Shown: in pieces, positions 9,258 to 16,204 of the stretch | Position numbering within the stretch: the first letter of the stretch is position 1 | How the letters are laid out: every line of letters begins with the position of its first letter | DNA from: CAVTJL01 sp963752325 | GTDB lineage: Bacteria > Pseudomonadota > Alphaproteobacteria > Geminicoccales > Geminicoccaceae | Reading direction: 5' to 3' | DNA length: 64,000 nt | Assembly: GCA_963752325.1 (NCBI GenBank) | Contig: CAVVXU010000004.1 | Location: forward strand, 1-64,000 | The notes under the pieces: model-generated | Databases searched by the model: none | Seen by the model: the letters and a program-made list of their open reading frames with translations, nothing else | What the model was told of the DNA's origin: nothing | Program-made: the position numbers and the translations under genes

Positions 9258-9830
9258 ATGGCGTCAGGCGATCAGGCGGCGACAGGCCCCGATGCGAAGC
9301 GGGCCGCCGCCACGGACTGGCCCGATCAGGTCTTCGCCCGACTGAAAGCCGCGGGCATCACCCAGGTGGCGATCGTGCCGGACGCCGGCCATGCCCGCCT
9401 GATCCGGCTCTGCGAGGCGGACGAGGCGATGCGCGTGGTCCGCCTGACCTCGGAGGAGGAGGGGATAGCGCTGGCCGGCGGCGCCTGGCTCGGCGGCGCC
9501 CGTGCCGTGGTGCTGATGCAGTCGAGCGGCGTCGGCAACTGCATCAACATGCTCTCCCTGCCCATCACCTATCAGTTCCCCGTGCCGATGCTCGTCACGA
9601 TGCGCGGCGACTGGGGCGAGTTCAACGCGGCGCAGGTGCCGATGGGCAACGCGACCCAGGAGGTGCTGAAGGCGATGGGCGTTCTCGTCTACCGCGCCGA
9701 CCGTGCCGAGGACGTGACCGACGCGGTGGGTGCTGCCCTCGACATCGCCTTCAACACCTGGCGCCCGGTGGCGGTCCTGATCGGCCAGCGCGTGATCGGC
9801 GCCAAGAACTTCAAGGAGCTCACGAAATGA
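9258..9830 (+). CDS. TPP-dependent decarboxylase, alpha subunit (sulfopyruvate/phosphonopyruvate decarboxylase-like)
   Basis: This 190-residue protein corresponds to the pyrimidine-binding half of a thiamine-pyrophosphate enzyme. It contains the glutamate region 'RLTSEEEGIALAGGAWLGGARAVVLMQSSGVGN', the helical 'N-x-L-x-L' segment and 'PMLVTMRGDWGEFN'. This pattern is that of ComD (sulfopyruvate decarboxylase alpha) and the N-terminal half of phosphonopyruvate decarboxylase. The partner subunit follows with a 4-base overlap. The true 2-oxoacid substrate cannot be read from the sequence, and no sulfonate or phosphonate genes lie nearby. ATG 9258 has a purine-rich GGGAGAGGGG eight bases upstream. 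Confidence 0.75.
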   Translation: MASGDQAATGPDAKRAAATDWPDQVFARLKAAGITQVAIVPDAGHARLIRLCEADEAMRVVRLTSEEEGIALAGGAWLGGARAVVLMQSSGVGNCINMLSLPITYQFPVPMLVTMRGDWGEFNAAQVPMGNATQEVLKAMGVLVYRADRAEDVTDAVGAALDIAFNTWRPVAVLIGQRVIGAKNFKELTK

Positions 9831-10423
9831 GGTCGGAGAAGGGCCTGCTCCGCCGCCGTCCGGTCGTCGAGGCGCTGCTTCGCGACCGTGGCGATCTCGC
9901 CGTGGTGGCCGGGCTGGGCGCTCCCGCCTGGGACATCACGGCCGCGGGCGACGCCGACCTCAACCTGCCGCTGTGGGGCGGGATGGGTGCTGCCGCGATG
10001 ATCGGCCTCGGCATCGCCTTGGCCCGGCCCGAGCGGCCGGTGCTCGTCGTGACGGGCGACGGCGAGATGCTGATGGGCATCGGCTCGCTCGTGAGCATCG
10101 CCGTCCAGGCGCCGGCCAACCTTTCTGTCGTCGTGCTCGACAATGGCGTCTACGGCGAGACGGGCATGCAGCGCACCCACACGAGCCACGGCGCCGATCT
10201 CGCCAAGATCGCCGAGGGTGCCGGCTTCCCGCGGGCGCTGACCATCCGGGACGAAGAGGGTGTCACGGCGCTGCGCGACGGCATCCACGCCGGCGCAGGC
10301 CCGCTCTTCGCTTGCATCAAGATCGATCCCGAGAAGCTGCCGCTCGTCCTGCCGCCGGAGGGCATCGTGCAGAAGAACCGCTTCCGCCGCGCCCTGATGG
10401 GCGACGCGGCCCTCTACGCGTGA
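9827..10423 (+). CDS. TPP-dependent decarboxylase, beta subunit
   Basis: This 198-residue protein is the pyrophosphate-binding half of the split TPP enzyme. The metal/TPP motif is clear: GDG at residues 77-79, then 26 residues, then Asn106 ('GDGEMLMGIGSL' ... 'VVLDNGVYGETG'). 'GMGAAAMIGLGIALARP' precedes it as in ComE-type subunits. Together with the upstream alpha subunit it should decarboxylate a 2-oxoacid to an aldehyde. The dehydrogenase gene directly downstream could reduce such an aldehyde or make the 2-oxoacid. This coupling is inference from gene order. Confidence 0.78.
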   Translation: MRSEKGLLRRRPVVEALLRDRGDLAVVAGLGAPAWDITAAGDADLNLPLWGGMGAAAMIGLGIALARPERPVLVVTGDGEMLMGIGSLVSIAVQAPANLSVVVLDNGVYGETGMQRTHTSHGADLAKIAEGAGFPRALTIRDEEGVTALRDGIHAGAGPLFACIKIDPEKLPLVLPPEGIVQKNRFRRALMGDAALYA

Positions 10424-10429
10424 GCGGCC

Positions 10430-11350
10430 ATGACTGAGACGATCGCGAGTTTGCCCGAGGACCTGCGCGAGGCGACCATCGGCTTCGTCGGTCTCGGCAT
10501 GATGGGCGTGCCGATGGCTGCCAATCTCTCTGCCGCCGGCTTCCGCCTGCGCGTCCAGGACATCGACCCCGACGCGGTCGCCCGCTTCACCGCCGCCCAC
10601 GTGGCCGAGGCCGCCACGCCCGAGACGCTGCGCGAGGCGGATATCCTGCTGCTGATGCTGCCCAACGGCCGCGTCGTGCGCGACGTCCTGCTGGCGGCAC
10701 CCGAGGGCGGGACGGCGCTGGCCGATCGGCTGCGCGCCGGGTCGGTGGTGATCGACATGAGCTCGAGCGCCCCCACCGGCACGCGCGAGCTGGGCGCAGC
10801 GCTGGCCGAGCGCGGCATCGCCATGGCCGACGCGCCGGTCAGCGGCGGCGTGCCGCGTGCCAGGACCGGCAAGCTCGCGATCATGACGGGCGGCGACGCC
10901 TCGCTGGTGCGCAGGCTCGCCCCGCTATTCGACGTGCTGGGCTCGAGCCTCACCCATGTGGGCGATCTCGGCTCCGGCCACGCGATGAAGGCGCTCAACA
11001 ACTACGTCTCCGCGGCCGGGCTCGTCGCCGCCTGCGAGGCGCTGGCGATGGCGCGTGGCTTCGGCATCCCAGGCGAGAAGGCGATCGAGGTCCTCAACGC
11101 CTCGACCGGGCGCAACAACAGCACCGAGAACAAGCTCGCCCAGTTCGTCCTCTCGGAGCGCTTCGACTCCGGCTTCGCCCTGGGCCTGATGCGCAAGGAC
11201 CTCGCCGCAGCCCTGGGCCTGGGCGAGGATCTCCTGCTCGATTTGCCGCTGGCCCCCTCGCTCATGGCCATCTGGGAGCAGGCCGAGAGCGAGCTCGGCC
11301 CCCAGGCCGATCACACCGAGATCGCAAGGCTGGTGACGAAGAAGGCGTGA
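10430..11350 (+). CDS. Beta-hydroxyacid dehydrogenase (3-hydroxyisobutyrate dehydrogenase family)
   Basis: This is a 306-residue NAD(P)-dependent oxidoreductase. The Rossmann loop is 'IGFVGLGMMGVPMAANL' (residues about 16-32), the substrate loop is 'DAPVSGGVPRARTGKLAIMTGG' and the catalytic lysine lies in 'GSGHAMKALNNYV'. Family members oxidise or reduce short beta-hydroxyacids and semialdehydes. It is the third gene of a unit with the split TPP decarboxylase, seven bases downstream. The combination suggests that decarboxylation and redox steps act in sequence on the same C3-C4 acid. The exact substrate is unknown. Confidence 0.82.
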   Translation: MTETIASLPEDLREATIGFVGLGMMGVPMAANLSAAGFRLRVQDIDPDAVARFTAAHVAEAATPETLREADILLLMLPNGRVVRDVLLAAPEGGTALADRLRAGSVVIDMSSSAPTGTRELGAALAERGIAMADAPVSGGVPRARTGKLAIMTGGDASLVRRLAPLFDVLGSSLTHVGDLGSGHAMKALNNYVSAAGLVAACEALAMARGFGIPGEKAIEVLNASTGRNNSTENKLAQFVLSERFDSGFALGLMRKDLAAALGLGEDLLLDLPLAPSLMAIWEQAESELGPQADHTEIARLVTKKA

Positions 11351-11384
11351 GGCAGGAAGCGACACCCGTCGGGTGAGCCGCCGC

Positions 11385-12903
11385 TCAGCCGCGCGCGAAC
11401 CCGCGGAGGAAGGCGAGGAGAGCGTCCCCCCCGTCCGGCCCGGTGCTGAGCGCCACATAGCCATCGGGGCGGATCAGGTAGTGATGCCCGCCGGCATAGT
11501 CCTCGGAGGGCTCGGCTGCGGCCGCCGTCGCCAGAGCCTCGAGGTCGCCCGGAACGGGCAGCGGCGGCGCGCCGACCGCGAGAGCGACAAACCGCCCGCT
11601 CCGCAAAAGCTCGTGCAGGCGTGTCGGCGGCCCTTCCACGGCCGGCAGCAGCAGCGTGTCGGGCGCCCGATGGCCGTCGGCGGGCTGGCTTGAGGCGCCG
11701 TGCGCGCTGCCGGTGAGGGGCCCCTTCTCGTAGTTGAGGTCGAGCTCGGTGAGCTGATCCACGAGGCGCTGCCTCAGCGCCGGGATGTGGCCCGCCACGC
11801 CCGCGGCGGCGTTGCGGATCTGCTGGAGGATCGGGTTGCGCATGATGGCCACGTGGGTCATCTGCGTCGCGTTGCGCAGCACCTGGCTGCCGATGGCGCT
11901 GCGCTCGGGCGAGTAGCTCTCGAGGAGCCTCTCGCTCGCCAGGCCGTGCCATACCGACGAAAGCTTCCAGGCGAGGTTGAAGGCGTCCTGCATGCCGGTG
12001 TTCATGCCCTGGCCGCCGGCCGGGCTGTGCACATGGGCGGCGTCGCCGGCGAGGAAGACGCGCCCGCGCCCGTACGCCTCGACCTTCCGCTCGTTGATGT
12101 GGAAGCGGGCGAGCCAGAAGGGATCGTGCGCCCGGAGCCCCTTTGGCCCCCGCGCGTCGAGGAGTGCCTGGATCTCGTCCAGCGTGGGCTCCGGCTGTGC
12201 GCCAGCGCCAGCGCCAGCGCCCGCGTCACCGACATCGGCGATCACGCGGAAGCGCCCGCCCACGATCGGGAAGAACGCCAGAATGCCGTCCGGCTGCCAG
12301 CAGATGGTGACCTCCGTCGGCGGCAGGTCGCCGTCGATCTCGAGGTCGGCCAGCACCCAGTCGGATTGCTCGGTCGTGCCCTCGAAGGCGATGTCGAGCC
12401 CGTGCCGCACGGCGCTGTGCGCCCCGTCGCAGCCGACGAGGAACGCGGTTCTTGTCACCTCCTCCTGCCCGTCGGCATGGCGCAGCCTGGCCTCGATGCC
12501 GCTGCCGGCCTCGGCAAACGACACAAGCTCGGTCTGGCGCTCGACCTGCACACCCAGCCTTCCCAGCTCCTCCTCGAGCAGCCGCTCGGTCTCGCTCTGC
12601 GGCAGGAAGCAGCGCGAAGTCGTAGGGGCTGCGCGCCGTCTCGAGCCCGACATGGACGAGCTCGCGCTCGCCGGCCAGGATGCGCGCCCCGGTCCCCTTG
12701 AGCCCGGCCTCGATGAAGGGCTGCACGCAGCCCTGGATGTCGAGCAGCTCCAGCGTGCGCGGCCACAGCACCAGGGCTTTCGACTTGTCCGTCCGCCCGG
12801 CGTTCTTGTCGACGATCCGCACCTCGACGCCCAGCCGCCGCAGCGCCATCGCCGCGGTGAGCCCGACCGGGCCAGCACCCACGACCAGGACCGGCTCGCT
12901 CAT
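11385..12903 (-). CDS. FAD-dependent monooxygenase (aromatic hydroxylase type), one frameshift
   Basis: This is a flavoprotein hydroxylase of the p-hydroxybenzoate hydroxylase/pentachlorophenol monooxygenase class, about 505 residues. It starts with 'VLVVGAGPVGLTAAMALRRLG' (FAD binding), has 'FLVGCDGAHSAVRHGL' in the middle and 'GRVFLAGDAAHVHSPAGGQGMNTGMQDAFNLAWKL' near residue 290-330, followed by the thioredoxin-like C-terminal domain of the larger members. The frame breaks near 12613, where one extra C separates 'DFAL' from 'FLPQSETERLLEEE'. It is divergent from the FUSC exporter, which supports a role with an aromatic compound. The natural substrate is not evident. Confidence 0.8.
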
Positions 12904-13136
12904 GCGCCTCCCTCCGCTTGATTGCGGATGCTGGCACGACAACGGCACCGTGTCCAACCTGTGGGAGAGACCCGGCATCGCCCGCTGCTCGCTCGAAAGA
13001 CCTTGCCCGGCCGGGCCGCCATGCCCCAAGCCTCTTACCCTCACCCGAAGGAGCGGCAGCCGGTCGTGAAGCCTGGGTCGATGCGTTGGAGCAGACGAGG
13101 ATCACGGCGCCCGCCTCCCGGCGGCGGCGGTCCGCG

Positions 13137-15230
13137 GTGAGCCTCGGATGGCGCTGGCCCGGCCGCGGCAAGCCCGTCCCGGCCGGCGACGGCGATGCTG
13201 CCGGGGCGCTGGCCGACCTTGCGCGCCTGCCGGTGGGCCTCAACCTGCGCGCCATCAACCTCACCGAGGGCGTGCGCGCGGCGCTGGCCACCGCCGTCAT
13301 CCTCATCGGCAATCACTGGCTCGGCTGGCCGTCGCTCGCGATCGCGGCGATCGGGGCCATGCTCACCTGCTTTTGCGACGTCGGCGGCTCGGTGCGCCGC
13401 CGCCTGCCGCCCCTTTTTGCCTTTGCGCTTCTCGGAGGCCTCACCTGGGGCGCCTTCGGCCTGCTGCGCAGCCTGGGCCTGCCTTTCGTCGTGCCGGCCG
13501 CCGCCCTGGCCATCCTCTGCAACAGCCTGGCGCGCGTCTGGGGCCTGCCGGCCCAGACCGTCGGCAACCTGCTGACGGTGGTGCTGGCGCTGGCGCTCGA
13601 CCGCCCGCTCGACCTTCCGGCGGCGCTGACGACGGCCGGCCTGTTCACCGCCGGCGGGCTCTGGGCCATGCTGCTCACAGCCGTCATCTGGCAGGTCCAT
13701 CCCGACAGCTCGGCGAAGCGGGCCGTGGCCGAGGTGTGGCGCCGCATGGCTGCGCTGAGCACCGACCTGCGCGAGCTGCTTCAGCGGGAGCAGGTGACGC
13801 CGGAGGCGTGGGAGAGCCATGCCCGCGTGCGGCGACGCGCGGTGCGCGATGCGATCGAGCAGGCGCGGCTGGTCGTCTCCGAGATGGTGCGCTCGCGCGG
13901 CCCCCTCTCGCGGCGTGGCGCCCAGAGCCTCGTCCAGCTCGAGGCGGCAGAGCAGCTCTTCGGCGCGCTGATAGGCCTCTCCGACGAGCTCGAGCACGGG
14001 ACCGACCCGCGCGAGCGCGCGGCGGCCGGGCGGCTGCTGCGTCTGCTGACGCCGGCGCTGACCGCGTTGGCACGCATCGTCCAGGGGACCGTCGCCGCCC
14101 GGCCGGCGCGCATCGAGGGCGTGACCCGCCACATCCTCGCCACGGCCGACACCGCGCCCGGGCTTCGTGGCCTGGTCCAGGCGATCGCCGTCCGACTGCG
14201 CATCGCGGCGGGCCTCGTGAGCCCCGAGGGGGAGCTGTTCGGCGCGCTGGCGGCCGAGCCCTCGGTGCCCTTCCGCCAGCGCCTCACCGCACCGCTCACC
14301 GCCAATCTCGGCTGGGGCTCGGCGGTGATGCGCCACGCGGTCCGGGCCGCCGTGGTCGCGGCACCCATCATCGCGATCTCGCTGATCTGGGCGCTGCCCT
14401 TCGAGCATTGGCTCACGATCACCGTGGTGCTGACGCTGCAGCCCTATTTCGCCGCCACCTGGCAACGCGCGCTCGAGCGCATCGGCGGCACGGTGCTGGG
14501 CGCCCTGATCGGCGGTGCCATCGCCTTCGCACCCTCGGGCTCGCTGAGCCAGGCGCTTTTGCTCTTTCCCCTCTCGATCGTCGGCTTCTCGGTCAGGCAG
14601 GTGAGCTACGGCACCTTCATCGCCTGCCTGACGCCGATGATCGTCATCCTGATCGAGGTGGTCGAGCCGGGACAAAGCCCCTGGACGGTGGCCGGCCTGC
14701 GCATCCTCTTCACGCTCGCCGGCGGCGTCATCGCCGTCCTGGGCTCGATGCTGCTCTGGCCCACCTGGGAGATCGACCGCCTCCGGCCCGAGCTCGGGAC
14801 GGCGATCCGGGCTTATGCGCGCTACGCCGATACGGCTTTCGCCTTCCTTCTGGGCGGCACGGCGGCAGCGGCCGAGGAGGGCCGGCGGGCGGCTGGCGTT
14901 GCCAACAACAATCTCGAGGCTTCCGTGTCCCGCGCCCTGCAGGAGCCGGGGCACATCGAGCCGGGGCGGCTTCAGGCGACGGTCGTGGCCGATGCAGCAC
15001 TGCGCCGCATCGCCGGCTGTCTTTTGGCCCTCCAGCACGGGGTGAGGAGGCAGGAGAGGCCGGACCCGGTCGACTGGGCGGCGTGGCGGCTATGGGCATC
15101 GGGCGCGCTCGCCGAGGTGGCGGAGGGCCGAAAGCCGGCCGCCGCGGCCCCGGAGACCGGCGACCTCGAGCCGCTCGCCCGCCTCGCCCGCGCCATCGAG
15201 CTCTTGGGCGGCACGCTGCCCCGGACGTGA
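13137..15230 (+). CDS. FUSC-family inner-membrane protein, probable aromatic acid exporter
   Basis: This 697-residue membrane protein has two blocks of about five to six membrane segments each (about residues 40-170 and 400-545). Soluble helical regions lie between and after them. The repeat architecture with 'LTITVVLTLQPYFAATWQRALERIGGTVLGALIGG' is the hallmark of the FUSC/AaeB-YccS group, which includes the p-hydroxybenzoate efflux pump. I use GTG 13137 because the hydrophobic homology begins shortly after it and no ATG is in frame nearby. It is divergent from an FAD monooxygenase and may export the substrate or product of that enzyme. Confidence 0.8.
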   Translation: MSLGWRWPGRGKPVPAGDGDAAGALADLARLPVGLNLRAINLTEGVRAALATAVILIGNHWLGWPSLAIAAIGAMLTCFCDVGGSVRRRLPPLFAFALLGGLTWGAFGLLRSLGLPFVVPAAALAILCNSLARVWGLPAQTVGNLLTVVLALALDRPLDLPAALTTAGLFTAGGLWAMLLTAVIWQVHPDSSAKRAVAEVWRRMAALSTDLRELLQREQVTPEAWESHARVRRRAVRDAIEQARLVVSEMVRSRGPLSRRGAQSLVQLEAAEQLFGALIGLSDELEHGTDPRERAAAGRLLRLLTPALTALARIVQGTVAARPARIEGVTRHILATADTAPGLRGLVQAIAVRLRIAAGLVSPEGELFGALAAEPSVPFRQRLTAPLTANLGWGSAVMRHAVRAAVVAAPIIAISLIWALPFEHWLTITVVLTLQPYFAATWQRALERIGGTVLGALIGGAIAFAPSGSLSQALLLFPLSIVGFSVRQVSYGTFIACLTPMIVILIEVVEPGQSPWTVAGLRILFTLAGGVIAVLGSMLLWPTWEIDRLRPELGTAIRAYARYADTAFAFLLGGTAAAAEEGRRAAGVANNNLEASVSRALQEPGHIEPGRLQATVVADAALRRIAGCLLALQHGVRRQERPDPVDWAAWRLWASGALAEVAEGRKPAAAAPETGDLEPLARLARAIELLGGTLPRT

Positions 15231-15239
15231 GCTTGCCGG

Positions 15240-15461
15240 AGCCATATCGCCGGCACGCACTGGTCGACCCGGCGCCATCTTGACCTGCAACCCTCCGGGC
15301 CCGGGCAAGTGAGCTGCAGTATCCGGTAGTCCTTGTCGGCAGTATTGTCGATATTCATCCGAAACACCAGTCGAGCATAGAACGCTTTGGCACGGTCGAT
15401 GTCGGAAGCAAGAAAACCAAAGATCTACGGTGGATGTCCGTGACAACATCTTCTTTGCCAT
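15240..15461 (-). pseudogene. Remnant of a VOC/glyoxalase-family gene
   Basis: Reading the minus strand across two frames gives 'FGFLASDIDRAKAFYARL' followed by 'VFRMNIDNTADKDYRILQLTCPGPEGC'. That is the N-terminal beta-alpha-beta unit of a vicinal-oxygen-chelate domain protein (D-x-D-R-A-x-x-F-Y motif). The frame is broken and the C-terminal half is absent, because the stretch runs into the end of the exporter gene. I call it a decayed fragment. One of the frame changes could be a sequence error, but the truncation cannot be. Confidence 0.5.
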
Positions 15462-15464
15462 GCC

Positions 15465-15989
15465 CTAAGAGGCAAAGCGGTTGAAGACAAAGTCGCGGGC
15501 TTGGACGATTGCGTGGCAGGAAAAGCAGGTGTTGTGCACCGCCGCGTCGGCTGGCTTGCCGTCGTTGAATTGAGCGAACCCCCAACCGCCGGTGGATGTG
15601 TATTTGCTCGAATCCTTGACCATGAACTGAACGCCGTTCTTGGGTGGTCCGGCCACGAAGGACTGGGGGCGGCCAAAGGCCTTGCTGCTTTCCTCCAACG
15701 GGTCATAGCTCCAGGCCAGCCGTGCGATGATGGTGCCGTCGGGGTACGGAAGCCTCCCTTCCCGGGCGGCTTTTATCGCGACGTCGTTGCCCAGGATCGC
15801 GCGCAGATCGTTGAGCTTGCCTTCCTCGTGGGCCACGGAGATCAAGCTCCAGTCGCGATATCCGGGGGGAATTCTCACGCCGTAGATCGGGGCGGCCTCT
15901 TCATCGGCCTGTTCAGATGCGGGGGCCCCGTAGGCGATCACACCGGCCAGCGCCCCGACCGCAACCAGCACGAAACCGACCCGTCTCAT
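15465..15989 (-). CDS. Cytochrome P460-family haem protein
   Basis: This 174-residue secreted protein has an N-terminal hydrophobic signal ('RRVGFVLVAVGALAGVIAYG'), a P460 domain with 'YGVRIPPGYRDWSLISVAHEEGKLNDLRAILGN', and a C-terminal haem-attachment motif C155-F-S-C158-H159. Cytochromes P460 carry a lysine-crosslinked c-type haem and oxidise hydroxylamine or detoxify NO. Many family members of this short type are uncharacterised. The strong internal start ATG at 15989 immediately precedes the signal peptide, so I prefer it to upstream in-frame codons. Neighbours give no further hint. Confidence 0.78.
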   Translation of the reverse strand: MRRVGFVLVAVGALAGVIAYGAPASEQADEEAAPIYGVRIPPGYRDWSLISVAHEEGKLNDLRAILGNDVAIKAAREGRLPYPDGTIIARLAWSYDPLEESSKAFGRPQSFVAGPPKNGVQFMVKDSSKYTSTGGWGFAQFNDGKPADAAVHNTCFSCHAIVQARDFVFNRFAS

Positions 15990-16204
15990 ACGGTCCCCCT
16001 CCGGCAATGCGGAACGTCGCGCGCACTCTGGGCGGAGGCCGCCGTCGCCGCGATGCGGTGTCATCCGGCAAATCACGGCAGGAGCGGTCCGGAACATCGA
16101 TCCGGGGCGGCGGCCCGCCGCGACGGTCGCGCCCGAGTTCCGCGAGCCGTGCGGGCGCCAGCCTCAGCACCGCTGCCGGAGCCCCCCCGCAGCGCCCTCG
16201 CCCC

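Noticed and set aside
13041..15038. Open frame of 665 codons on the minus strand
   Set aside because: Antisense to the FUSC exporter, of low-complexity Arg/Gly/Asp/Gln composition. The plus frame has clear membrane segments.
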